Positions 34,149 to 48,464 of a DNA stretch of 64,000 nucleotides are shown piece by piece. The translations under genes and the position numbers were made by a program. Source of the DNA: Tridacna crocea (lineage: Eukaryota; Mollusca; Bivalvia; Cardiida; Cardiidae); the NCBI GenBank assembly GCA_943736015.1, contig OX031063.1:32608172-32672171 (forward strand), read 5' to 3'. Each line of letters begins with the position of its first letter. Positions within the stretch are counted from its first letter, which is position 1. The notes beneath the pieces are model-generated. The model was not told the origin of the DNA. It ran no database searches and worked only from the letters and a program-made list of their open reading frames with translations.

Positions 34149-37100
34149 CTGGTGAATAATGTTTTGATGTTTATGACATTGAGCATGTGAGACAGCAGCC
34201 AGTGGATATAATATTATGATGAGCACTAGATAAAGAAAACCATAAAAGGTTCGAGAACAGGGAGCCGCTAGTTTGATTCCCGGCTCGGTCGATTTTTTCC
34301 GACAATTGCTTACAGTCATTGCGATTATGATTCATTCATTTCTCAACCTTTATCATTATTTCGACAATTCTTATGTTGGAAAGTAGTAAGTGCCTTGGAA
34401 ATGATATTGTGCGTAATACTGGTAAAAGTAATTCCAGGAGAGGATAAGTTCACGGGCCGCCGCAATATGAACTGAAATAATATTGTAAACGACGTTTTAA
34501 CACTCTTCAATAAATACTGCATACTTATAGCATTGAGAATCTTACGTTCATTTTTATGACTTATTTTCAATAGATAGATGCTTTAGATCATAAAATGGGA
34601 ACCTTGTTTTTTTCGGCATTCATTAGGTAAATAGCCGAGGTTGATACGGAATTCAAATCGGTCGTATGTAGAAACAGGGTGATTACATAATCTTGTAAGA
34701 TCTTGCCAGGATATCTAAAATGTGCAAGTAACACCATAACATTTCTTTCTGAATATTCGAAGGATAATAGAGTTAGATTACACTCAAAATTACGGACTGA
34801 AGGATTTTTATTGTAATTTATTGTAGGAAGTACATTTTTTGGGGGAAAAGGATGGACATTGTGGTCAGAGAAGACAGCCTTTATAGATAGATAGATAGAT
34901 AGATAGATAAAATAAAAGGAAAAAAAAGCGTAAGAGATTGATAGGATGGAGAGACAAGAGTAAAGTTTGCAGGAAGGAAAGCGAAAGAAAGACAGACAGA
35001 GAGAACGTAACAGAATAGGGAGTGACAGGAAAATGAGACAGAAGATGGTGGAAGAGCGGAAGAGACAGAAAGCAACAGAGATAGGGAGACTGTGAAAGAA
35101 GGCAATGAGATACAGGTAGAAAGAGGAGAGAAATAAAAGGAGAGAAGGAAGAGAAATGGGAAGGGATAGACAGTGATACACAGAGCGAGAGAAAGACAGA
35201 GAGCGAGAGAGACAGACAGACAGACAGAGAAACAGCGAGAGACTGAGCCTGGAAAACAGTGTTGAGAGAAAGATGAAATAAGGGACAGAGAGTAAGAAGA
35301 AAAGAGTTCGAAAGGCAGTAGATAGAAGGTGAGAGACAGAGAGAAAGAGAAACAATAGAGATACACAAAATTAAATGGAGAGAGGTGAAGAAAGACAGAA
35401 ATTGTTAAAAGAGAGACAGAAATAGATAAAGAAAAGGAGAAGAGATAGAGTGTGTGAGACGACAGAAATGAGGGTGATTACATTATTTCAGACTGTTCAG
35501 AATAAGAGTTAATATCATAAAGAAGACGTTGAGGACAAAGAGTTATCGGTGAAACAACAGGGGCATAGCTTTATCGTTGGATTGGAAGGAACATTCGATT
35601 AAGTAAGGTTCTAATTTGAAGGAAGCAGAATAAACAAGCTAACTGACTGGGGCTAAATTATGGGTGATAGCATAGTTGTAAATACTGGGGATATATCTGT
35701 CCAACTGATAGAAAATATTACCCACCACGGATAAAGGCATACGACATTGGTTTGAGATAATAGAAGGGACATTGTTACAAGATTGGAAGAAACATCGAAC
35801 TGGGAATGTCTTTCACCGTCTGAAAGGAAGTACAGGGAACCAATAGAACATCTTTCCGACTGGCGTTGCAGGCTAACAGGTAGGGAGTAAAATCTCTGGA
35901 AGGACACAGGTTTATAGCTTACTGATACATCTCACCAAGGCTACCATATCGATTCCTGAAATACCATAACGCAAACTGTTGCAGTAACATCTCACCAAGG
36001 CTACCATCTCGATTCCTAAAATAACATAACGCAATCTGTTGCAGTAACCAATGGACATCTTCGAACTGTTGGTACATCAACAAGGCAAGGGAATTGAAAA
36101 CGGGTGAATTTTAAGACAGAACACAGCTTCAGGGCCTTATGGTGTATCCGAGGGACTCATACACTGGGGGTGTTCAGTTGTTAACTTTGGAATTGAAAAC
36201 GCATGCATTTTAAGACAGAACACAGCTTCAGGGCCTTATGGTGTATCAGAGGGACTCATAGACTGGGGGTGTTCAGTTGTTAACTTGGGTTCAATGCGCT
36301 GACTAATGTTTTAAGACTGGAAGACAAGTTAAATTTGGGATTCTCTCTGAAATTACTCTTACAGATTTTAACTACATGTCAGGAAAAAGGTGTATGGGCA
36401 AAGTGTGCAAACAATACCACGAGAGTGAGGCAGTGGTTTAGGGCCTGTGTGTACATTCAACTGAGTATAGAACAATTTCAAAGTCTACCAGGATATGAAA
36501 TAGATTGGGGAAACAATCCACGAACCGAGGATACAATCTCAGGGCCCACTATGTTTGCAAAGGCCTGCTTGTTGGTTTTCGGCGCTGTGGGTATGAAATC
36601 GGCGACTGGGGGTACTGGCTTAAGAACTTGTGCAGTCAAAGAAAGGTAGAAATACAGTTTTAGGGCCTATTGACAAGCAATTTCAAGCAGTTACAGCTAA
36701 AGATGTAAACTCAAACAAAAAGAAATATTTCTCGGACTAAATGTACAACACTTCGACTTAAGGTAAATCGAGCAAACTGAAGGCGGCAACGCATGGCATT
36801 TCCTTCAAATGAAAATAAAGACAAATTTCTAGACATTTGCATTTCACAGACCGGCGATGCATCTTACAGAAACACACATATAAGGGACAAAACAATGGTT
36901 AGAAGTGGTTAATCATATCGAATAATTTCCAGAGGTAAGTTTTATCTCAGTGACTAACAGTAAACCTGACTGAAGTACTGAAACAAGCAACTGGTTGATT
37001 CTCAAGCGTTTGTCGACTGGGATCAAAGAAGCAGCAAGTGCCAATGGGAACAATATTGTGCGAAGTACTGGTAAAAGAAGGCACTGATCTAACTCTAAAT

Positions 37101-40100
37101 AGCGTATAACTTCTTTTTAATTGAATCCAAAACTGTCCGGAAAATATCGATCCTCTTGAAATTAACTTCTGCAAAATCTAAACACGTGGCTATCAAAATC
37201 TAGTGCTCACAAATTTCGTTTTTTCCATCATTGTTCTTTACAAACAGTTACATTGTCTTTTTGCACATAACAACCCTCCAGGGATAAATAATTACAGACT
37301 AGAAATGTATCTCCCCAAGTAAAATTAAAATCTGCAGACTAAGGATACATTTGCTTACACTGAGAACATGCTCTATAGAATAGATGACGATTATTGCGAC
37401 AGGATTTGATCTTATCTCACCATTCGTAATTCTTTCCACGAGGCTATGTGAGAAAGGCTGCCAGTGTCAATGGGAACAATATTGTGCGAAGTACTGGTAA
37501 AATGTTATCCCCCTGGCCTCCACCTCCCCTTACGGCCAGCCCTTTAAATCACCATCTTTTATAACAACATGGATATCTCATTTAATGGGTCCTTCATTCA
37601 ATGCAGCTAACACTTATAAAAGCCAACATGTGCCTATTACTATCTAGCACTAGTTTTTCTGTCATTACCCTTTCACAATTATTAATTTCTTCATCTACAA
37701 TACAATCTTTCCTCTATATAGTAGAAATGTCAAAATCAAAACCTTTCTCAAACACCCTTCCTCAGGTGAAAGTAAAATCGCGGACTTAAGATACATTTGC
37801 TTAGACTGAGAATTCACTACATAGAATTGATGACGATTATTGCGACAGGATTTAATCTTATCTCAGCACTCATAATTCTTTCGACGAGGCTATGTGAGAA
37901 AGGCTGCCAGTGTCAATGGGAACAATATTGTGCGAAGTACTGGTAAATAGTTATCACCCTGGCCTCCACCTCCCCTTACAGCCAGCCCTTTAAATCACCA
38001 TCTTTTAGAACAGCATGGATATCTTATTTACTGGGTCCTTCAGTCAATGCAGGTAACACTTATTAAACCCAACACATGCCTATTACTATCTAGCACTACC
38101 TTTTCTCTCATCAGCTTCACACATTTATCAATTTCTTCATCAACAATACAATCTTTCCGCTATAAAGTAAGAATGTCAAAATCAAAAACCTTCTCAAGCT
38201 CCCTTCCTCTGGTGAAAGTAAAATCTGTAGACTAAGGATACATTTGCTTAGACTGTGAATATGCTCTACAGAATTGATGACGATTATTGCGACAGGATTT
38301 GATCTTATCTCACCATTCGTAATTCTTTCCACGAGGCTATGTGAGAAAGGCTGCCAGTGTCAATGGGAACAATACTGTGAGAAGTACTGGTAAAATGTTA
38401 TCCCCCTGGCCTCCACCTCCCCTTACAGCCAGCCCTATAAATCACCATCTTTTATAACAACATGGAAATCTCATTTAATGCATCCTTCATTCAATGCAGG
38501 TAACACTTATAAAAGCCAACATGTGCCTATTGCCATCTGGCAGTATTTTTTCTGTCATTACCCTTTAACAATTATTAATTTCTTCATCTACAATACAATC
38601 TTTCCTCTATATAGTAGAAATGTCAAAATCAAAACCTTTCTCGAACACCCTTCCTCGGGTGAAAGTAAAATCTGCGGACTTAAGATACATTTGCTTAGAC
38701 TGAGAATTCACTACATAGAATTGATGACGGTTATTGCGACAGGATTTAATCTTATCTCAGCACTCATAATTCTTTCGACGAGGCTACGTGAGAAAGGCTG
38801 CCAGTGTCAATGGGAACAATATTGTGCGAAGTACTGGTAAAAAGTTATCACCCTGGCCTCTACCTCCCCTTACAGCCAGCCCTTTAAATCACCATCTTTT
38901 AGAACAACATGGATATCTTATTTACTGGGTCCTTCAGTCAATGCAGGTAACACTTATTAAACCCAACACATGCCTATTACTATCTAGCACTACCTTTTCT
39001 CTCATCAGCTTCACATATTTATCAATTTCTTCATCCACAATACAATTTTTCCGCTATAAAGTAAAAGTGTCAAAATCAAAAACCTTCTCAAGCTCCCTTC
39101 CTCTGGTGAAAGTAAAATCTGTAGACTAAGGATACATTTGTTTAGACAGAATATGCTCTATAGAATTGATGACGATTATTGCGACAGGATTTGATCTTAT
39201 CTCACCATTCGCAATTCTTTCCACGAGGCTATGTGAGAAAGGCTGCCAGTGTCAATGGGAACAACATTGTGTGAAGTACTGGTAAAAAGTTATCCCCCTG
39301 GCCTCCACCTCCCCTTACAGCCAGCCCTTTAAATCACCATCTTTTATAACAACATGGATATCTCATTTAATGGATCCTTCATTCAATGCAGCTAACACTT
39401 ATTAAACCCAACACGTGCCTATTGCTATCTAGCACTAGTTTTTCTGTCATTACCATTTCACAATTATAAATTTCTTCATCTACAATAAAATCTTTACACT
39501 ATATAATAGAAGTGTCAAAATCAAAACATTCCTCAAACACTCTTCCTCTGGTGAAAGTAAAATCTGCAGACTTAAGATACATTTGCTTAGACTGAGAATT
39601 CACTCCATAGAATTGATGACGATTATTGCGACAGGATTTAATCTTCTCTCAGCACACATACTTCTTTCGACGAGGCTATGTGAGAAAGGCTGCCAGTGTC
39701 AATGGGAACAATATTGTGCGAAGTACTGGTAAAAAGTTATCCCCCTGGCCTCCACCTCCCCTTACAGCCAGCCCTTTAAATCACCATCTTTTATAACAAC
39801 ATGCATATCGTATTTGATGGATCCTTTATTCAATGCAGGTAACACATATCGAAGCCAACACATACCTATAGAAATCTAGCACAGTATAGATATTTCGCTT
39901 TTCTGACATTAGCCTTACAAATTTAACAATTTCTTCATCCACAATACAACCTTTCCACTATAAAGTAAAAAATGATAAATTCAAAACCTTTTCTCAAACT
40001 CACTCCCTCTCACACTCACTGCCTCTCTGTTGCTGTCTCTCGGTTTTCATGTCTCTAAAAATCCAGGGGCACATAAGTAACATTCAAGTAATGTTCATGT

Positions 40101-41309
40101 CGGCCTTAAAACACCAAGAAAACAAACACATTTATCTCCACTAATAAATCCGGTATCGGCTTTGCCATCATCATCACCAACTCAACCATCGAAACTACCA
40201 TCACCATTATTATAACCATCAACATCATCATCAAAGCAATTATTAAAAAGCGTAAAAAAACACCATAGCTTTGTGTTAAGTTACAGCAAACTCTTGAACA
40301 GTTCAGGAAAACATCTTTTTCCATTCAAATCAGTTACCTTTCTTTGATTAATCTAAAAATCTTTCACACTATTCCAAACTCAAAACTTTTCTTTGACTAC
40401 AGAGATTTTCGAAAATCAATTCGGTCGATAGAGTATAGAACTTGAGACATGGGTTAGCTGGTTTGATTCCCCTACTCGGCCCTGTCTTTCCGAGGTTTGA
40501 TAATAATTTTTGCGACAGGATTGATTCTTAGCTAGCCTCTCAAAAGTACTTGTAATAATAGTTATGTTTATAAAAGGAGTAATTTGCATTTGGAAAATAT
40601 TGTACAAAGGACTGGTTACTGAACCTACAGCAAAGTCTAGGTAGGAGCACTGGCCGCAGCGATATAATTGAAATATTGTTGAAAACGGTGTTGAACCACA
40701 TGCAATCAAGCAATTAATCGATCAACCAGTTCAGTCCCCCTTCTTTTATTTACCTGATATACTTCACAGCATTTTCAAATCAACACAGTTTCTTCACCTT
40801 CCAAAGATTCTGAAAAAGGTACATGTATTCGGTCCGCATTGCCCGGAACGTGAGGCACGGCTTGGCTGGTTTGTATCCCCTGCTCGGTCAGTTCTTTCCG
40901 AGAGCTGATGATACTCACTGTAGAAGCATTAATTTTTCTGAGCAGCAGTTTTGACTATAATTGTGGAAAAGTAGTCAATGGCTTGGGACGAATATCGTGA
41001 GAAGTACTAGTTACTGAAACTACAGGAACGCATAGGCAAGAGTATTGGCCCCCGCAACGTAACTCGAATATCGTTGAAAACGGTGTTAAACACATATATT
41101 TAACTCATATATTTATTTTCAGAACACTTTTTAACGCATGCCTATTAAAATAGCACGAAACCTAAATTTGTCTTTTCTGTCATTAATCTTTCCAAACTTA
41201 ACAATTTCTTTATCCACAATGCAGCCCTGCTACTATAAAGTAAAAGTGTCCAAATCAAATGCGCTTTCCAACTTTCCATTTAACAAGTTCTCTCTCTTTC
41301 TCTCTCTCA
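34149..41309 (+). repeat. Macrosatellite unit copy 4 (variant B, 7161 bp in this phase)
   Basis: Modules: SINE-a 34218-34513, purine tract 34882-35469, sub-repeats 37383-40051, SINE-b 40419-40722, SINE-c 40826-41096. B-type markers: CCAACTGATAG at about 35701, CTCTGGAAGG at about 35895, ATACACTGGGG at about 36160, TTGAACAG at 40293, AACGTGAGG at about 40847. Confidence 0.96.
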
Positions 41310-44300
41310 CTGGTGAATAATGTTTTGATGTTTATGACATTGAGCATGTGAGACAGCAGCCAGTGGATATAATATTATGATGAGCACTAGATAAAGAAAA
41401 CCATAAAAGGTTCGAGAACAGGGAGCCGCTAGTTTGATTCCCGGCTCGGTCGATTTTTTCCGACAATTGCTTACAGTCATTGCGATTATGATTCATTCAT
41501 TTCTCAACCTTTATCATTATTTCGACAATTCTTATGTTGGAAAGTAGTAAGTGCCTTGGAAATGATATTGTGCGTAATACTGGTAAAAGTAATTCCAGGA
41601 GAGGATAAGTTCACGGGCCGCCGCAATATGAACTGAAATAATATTGTAAACGACGTTTTAACACTCTTCAATAAATACTGCATACTTATAGCATTGAGAA
41701 TCTTACGTTCATTTTTATGACTTATTTTCAATAGATAGATGCTTTAGATCATAAAATGGGAACCTTGTTTTTTTCGGCATTCATTAGGTAAATAGCCGAG
41801 GTTGATACGGAATTCAAATCGGTCGTATGTAGAAACAGGGTGATTACATAATCTTGTAAGATCTTGCCAGGATATCTAAAATGTGCAAGTAACACCATAA
41901 CATTTCTTTCTGAATATTCGAAGGATAATAGAGTTAGATTACACTCAAAATTACGGACTGAAGGATTTTTATTGTAATTTATTGTAGGAAGTACATTTTT
42001 TGGAGGAAAAGGATGGACATTGTGGTCAGAGAAGACAGTCTTTATAGATAGATAGATAGATAGATAAAATAAAAGGAAAAAAAAGCGTAAGAGATTGATA
42101 GGATGGAGAGACAAGAGTAAAGTTTGCAGGAAGGAAAGCGAAAGAAAGACAGACAGAGAGAACGTAACAGAATAGGGAGTGACAGGAAAATGAGACAGAA
42201 GATGGTGGAAGAGCGGAAGAGACAGAAAGCAACAGAGATAGGGAGACTGTGAAAGAAGGCAATGAGATACAGGTAGAAAGAGGAGAGAAATAAAAGGAGA
42301 GAAGGAAGAGAAATGGGAAGGGATAGACAGTGATACACAGAGCGAGAGAAAGACAGAGAGCGAGAGAGACAGACAGACAGACAGAGAAACAGCGAGAGAC
42401 TGAGCCTGGAAAACAGTGTTGAGAGAAAGATGAAATAAGGGACAGAGAGTAAGAAGAAAAGAGTTCGAAAGGCAGTAGATAGAAGGTGAGAGACAGAGAG
42501 AAAGAGAAACAATAGAGATACACAAAATTAAATGGAGAGAGGTGAAGAAAGACAGAAATTGTTAAAAGAGAGACAGAAATAGATAAAGAAAAGGAGAAGA
42601 GATAGAGTGTGAGACGACAGAAATGAGGGTGATTACATTATTTCAGACTGTTCAGAATAAGAGTTAATATCATAAAGAAGACGTTGAGGACAAAGAGTTA
42701 TCGGTGAAACAACAGGGGCATAGCTTTATCGTTGGATTGGAAGGAACATTCGATTAAGTAAGGTTCTAATTTGAAGGAAGCAGAATAAACAAGCTAACTG
42801 ACTGGGGCTAAATTATGGGTGATAGCATAGTTGTAAATACTGGGGATATATCTGTCCAATTGATAGAAAATATTACCCACCACGGATAAAGGCATACGAC
42901 ATTGGTTTGAGATAATAGAAGGGACATTGTTACAAGATTGGAAGAAACATCGAACTGGGAATGTCTTTCACCGTCTGAAAGGAAGTACAGGGAACCAATA
43001 GAACATCTTTCCGACTGGCGTTGCAGGCTAACAGGTAGGGAGTAAAATCTCTGTAAGGACACAGGTTTATAGCTTACTGATACATCTCACCAAGGCTACC
43101 ATATCGATTCCTGAAATACCATAACGCAAACTGTTGCAGTAACATCTCACCAAGGCTACCATCTCGATTCCTAAAATAACATAACGCAATCTGTTGCAGT
43201 AACCAATGGACATCTTCGAACTGTTGGTACATCAACAAGGCAAGGGAATTGAAAACGGGTGAATTTTAAGACAGAACACAGCTTCAGGGCCTTATGGTGT
43301 ATCCGAGGGACTCATAGACTGGGGGTGTTCAGTTGTTAACTTTGGAATTGAAAACGCATGCATTTTAAGACAGAACACAGCTTCAGGGCCTTATGGTGTA
43401 TCAGAGGGACTCATAGACTGGGGGTGTTCAGTTGTTAACTTGGGTTCAATGCGCTGACTAATGTTTTAAGACTGGAAGACAAGTTAAATTTGGGATTCTC
43501 TCTGAAATTACTCTTACAGATTTTAACTACATGTCAGGAAAAAGGTGTATGGGCAAAGTGTGCAAACAATACCACGAGAGTGAGGCAGTGGTTTAGGGCC
43601 TGTGTGTACATTCAACTGCGTATAGAACAATTTCAAAGTCTACCAGGATATGAAATAGATTGGGGAAACAATCCACGAACCGAGGATACAATCTCAGGGC
43701 CCACTATGTTTGCAAAGGCCTGCTTGTTGGTTTTCGGCGCTGTGGGTATGAAATCGGCGACTGGGGGTACTGGCTTAAGAACTTGTGCAGTCAAAGAAAG
43801 GTAGAAATACAGTTTTAGGGCCTATTGACAAGCAATTTCAAGCAGTTACAGCTAAAGATGTAAACTCAAACAAAAAGAAATATTTCTCGGACTAAATGTA
43901 CAACACTTCGACTTAAGGTAAATCGAGCAAACTGAAGGCGGCAACGCATGGCATTTCCTTCAAATGAAAATAAAGACAAATTTCTAGACATTTGCATTTC
44001 ACAGACCGGCGATGCATCTTACAGAAACACACATATAAGGGACAAAACAATGGTTAGAAGTGGTTAATCATATCGAATAATTTCCAGAGGTAAGTTTTAT
44101 CTCAGTGACTAACAGTAAACCTGACTGAAGTACTGAAACAAGCAACTGGTTGATTCTCAAGCGTTTGTCGACTGGGATCAAAGAAGCAGCAAGTGCCAAT
44201 GGGAACAATATTGTGCGAAGTACTGGTAAAAGAAGGCACTGATCTAACTCTAAATAGCGTATAACTTCTTTTTAATTGAATCCAAAACTGTCCGGAAAAT

Positions 44301-47300
44301 ATCGATCCTCTTGAAATTAACTTCTGCAAAATCTAAACACGTGGCTATCAAAATCTAGTGCTCACAAATTTCGTTTTTTCCATCATTGTTCTTTACAAAC
44401 AGTTACATTGTCTTTTTGCACATAACAACCCTCCAGGGATAAATAATTACAGACTAGAAATGTATCTCCCCAAGTAAAATTAAAATCTGCAGACTAAGGA
44501 TACATTTGCTTACACTGAGAACATGCTCTATAGAATAGATGACGATTATTGCGACAGGATTTGATCTTATCTCACCATTCGTAATTCTTTCCACGAGGCT
44601 ATGTGAGAAAGGCTGCCAGTGTCAATGGGAACAATATTGTGCGAAGTACTGGTAAAATGTTATCCCCCTGGCCTCCACCTCCCCTTACGGCCAGCCCTTT
44701 AAATCACCATCTTTTATAACAACATGGATATCTCATTTAATGGGTCCTTCATTCAATGCAGCTAACACTTATAAAAGCCAACATGTGCCTATTACTATCT
44801 AGCACTAGTTTTTCTGTCATTACCCTTTCACAATTATTAATTTCTTCATCTACAATACAATCTTTCCTCTATATAGTAGAAATGTCAAAATCAAAACCTT
44901 TCTCAAACACCCTTCCTCAGGTGAAAGTAAAATCGCGGACTTAAGATACATTTGCTTAGACTGAGAATTCACTACATAGAATTGATGACGATTATTGCGA
45001 CAGGATTTAATCTTATCTCAGCACTCATAATTCTTTCGACGAGGCTATGTGAGAAAGGCTGCCAGTGTCAATGGGAACAATATTGTGCGAAGTACTGGTA
45101 AATAGTTATCACCCTGGCCTCCACCTCCCCTTACAGCCAGCCCTTTAAATCACCATCTTTTAGAACAGCATGGATATCTTATTTACTGGGTCCTTCAGTC
45201 AATGCAGGTAACACTTATTAAACCCAACACATGCCTATTACTATCTAGCACTACCTTTTCTCTCATCAGCTTCACACATTTATCAATTTCTTCATCAACA
45301 ATACAATCTTTCCGCTATAAAGTAAGAATGTCAAAATCAAAAACCTTCTCATGCTCCCTTCCTCTGGTGAAAGTAAAATCTGTAGACTAAGGATACATTT
45401 GCTTAGACTGTGAATATGCTCTACAGAATTGATGACGATTATTGCGACAGGATTTGATCTTATCTCACCATTCGTAATTCTTTCCACGAGGCTATGTGAG
45501 AAAGGCTGCCAGTGTCAATGGGAACAATACTGTGAGAAGTACTGGTAAAATGTTATCCCCCTGGCCTCCACCTCCCCTTACAGCCAGCCCTATAAATCAC
45601 CATCTTTTATAACAACATGGAAATCTCATTTAATGCATCCTTCATTCAATGCAGGTAACACTTATAAAAGCCAACATGTGCCTATTGCCATCTGGCAGTA
45701 TTTTTTCTGTCATTACCCTTTAACAATTATTAATTTCTTCATCTACAATACAATCTTTCCTCTATATAGTAGAAATGTCAAAATCAAAACCTTTCTCGAA
45801 CACCCTTCCTCGGGTGAAAGTAAAATCTGCGGACTTAAGATACATTTGCTTAGACTGAGAATTCACTCCATAGAATTGATGACGGTTATTGCGACAGGAT
45901 TTAATCTTATCTCAGCACTCATAATTCTTTCGACGAGGCTACGTGAGAAAGGCTGCCAGTGTCAATGGGAACAATATTGTGCGAAGTACTGGTAAAAAGT
46001 TATCACCCTGGCCTCTACCTCCCCTTACAGCCAGCCCTTTAAATCACCATCTTTTAGAACAACATGGATATCTTATTTACTGGGTCCTTCAGTCAATGCA
46101 GGTAACACTTATTAAACCCAACACATGCCTATTACTATCTAGCACTACCTTTTCTCTCATCAGCTTCACATATTTATCAATTTCTTCATCCACAATACAA
46201 TTTTTCCGCTATAAAGTAAAAGTGTCAAAATCAAAAACCTTCTCAAGCTCCCTTCCTCTGGTGAAAGTAAAATCTGTAGACTAAGGATACATTTGTTTAG
46301 ACAGAATATGCTCTATAGAATTGATGACGATTATTGCGACAGGATTTGATCTTATCTCACCATTCGCAATTCTTTCCACGAGGCTATGTGAGAAAGGCTG
46401 CCAGTGTCAATGGGAACAACATTGTGTGAAGTACTGGTAAAAAGTTATCCCCCTGGCCTCCACCTCCCCTTACAGCCAGCCCTTTAAATCACCATCTTTT
46501 ATAACAACATGGATATCTCATTTAATGGATCCTTCATTCAATGCAGCTAACACTTATTAAACCCAACACGTGCCTATTGCTATCTAGCACTAGTTTTTCT
46601 GTCATTACCCTTTCACAATTATAAATTTCTTCATCTACAATAAAATCTTTACACTATATAATAGAAGTGTCAAAATCAAAACATTCCTCAAACACTCTTC
46701 CTCTGGTGAAAGTAAAATCTGCAGACTTAAGATACATTTGCTTAGACTGAGAATTCACTCCATAGAATTGATGACGATTATTGCGACAGGATTTAATCTT
46801 CTCTCAGCACACATACTTCTTTCGACGAGGCTATGTGAGAAAGGCTGCCAGTGTCAATGGGAACAATATTGTGCGAAGTACTGGTAAAAAGTTATCCCCC
46901 TGGCCTCCACCTCCCCTTACAGCCAGCCCTTTAAATCACCATCTTTTATAACAACATGCATATCGTATTTGATGGATCCTTTATTCAATGCAGGTAACAC
47001 ATATCGAAGCCAACACATACCTATAGAAATCTAGCACAGTATAGATATTTCGCTTTTCTGACATTAGCCTTACAAATTTAACAATTTCTTCATCCACAAT
47101 ACAACCTTTCCACTATAAAGTAAAAAATGATAAATTCAAAACCTTTTCTCAAACTCACTCCCTCTCACACTCACTGCCTCTCTGTTGCTGTCTCTCGGTT
47201 TTCATGTCTCTAAAAATCCAGGGGCACATAAGTAACATTCAAGTAATGTTCATGTCGGCCTTAAAACACCAAGAAAACAAACACATTTATCTCCACTAAT

Positions 47301-48464
47301 AAATCCGGTATCGGCTTTGCCATCATCATCACCAACTCAACCATCGAAACTACCATCACCATTATTATAACCATCAACATCATCATCAAAGCAATTATTA
47401 AAAAGCGTTAAAAAACACCATAGCTTTGTGTTAAGTTACAGCAAACTCTTGAAGAGTTCAGGAAAACATCTTTTTCCATTCAAATCAGTTACCTTTCTTT
47501 GATTAATCTAAAAATCTTTCACACCATTCCAAACTCAAAACTTTTCTTTGACTACAGAGATTTTCGAAAATCAATTCGGTCGATAGAGTATAGAACTTGA
47601 GACATGGGTTAGCTGGTTTGATTCCCCTACTCGGCCCTGTCTTTCCGAGGTTTGATAATAATTTTTGCGACAGGATTGATTCTTAGCTAGCCTCTCAAAA
47701 GTACTTGTAATAATAGTTATGTTTATAAAAGGAGTAATTTGCATTTGGAAAATATTGTACAAAGGACTGGTTACTGAACCTACAGCAAAGTCTAGGTAGG
47801 AGCACTGGCCGCAGCGATATAATTGAAATATTGTTGAAAACGGTGTTGAACCACATGCAATCAAGCAATTAATCGATCAACCAGTTCAGTCTCCCTTCTT
47901 TTATTTACCTGATATACTTCACAGCATTTTCAAATCAACACAGTTTCTTCACCTTCCAAAGATTCTGAAAAAGGTACATGTATTCGGTCCGCATTGCCCG
48001 GAACGCGAGGCACGGCTTGGCTGGTTTGTATCCCCTGCTCGGTCAGTTCTTTCCGAGAGCTGATGATACTCACTGTAGAAGCATTAATTTTTCTGAGCAG
48101 CAGTTTTGACTATAATTGTGGAAAAGTAGTCAATGGCTTGGGACGAATATCGTGAGAAGTACTAGTTACTGAAACTACAGGAACGCATAGGCAAGAGTAT
48201 TGGCCCCCGCAACGTAACTCGAATATCGTTGAAAACGGTGTTAAACACATATATTTAACTCATATATTTATTTTCAGAACACTTTTTAACGCATGCCTAT
48301 TAAAATAGCACGAAACCTAAATTTGTCTTTTCTGTCATTAATCTTTCCAAACTTAACAATTTCTTTATCCACAATGCAGCCCTGCTACTATAAAGTAAAA
48401 GTGTCCAAATCAAATGCGCTTTCCAACTTTCCATTTAACAAGTTCTCTCTCTTTCTCTCTCTCA
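41310..48464 (+). repeat. Macrosatellite unit copy 5 (variant A, 7155 bp)
   Basis: Carries the A-type markers of copy 3 at +14,316 bp (about 42857, 43050, 45350, 48002). Modules: SINE-a 41379-41674, purine tract 42043-42620, sub-repeats 44538-47206, SINE-b 47574-47877, SINE-c 47981-48251. The purine tract has one GATA fewer and lacks a TG at about 42606, which explains the 6-bp shorter spacing. Confidence 0.96.
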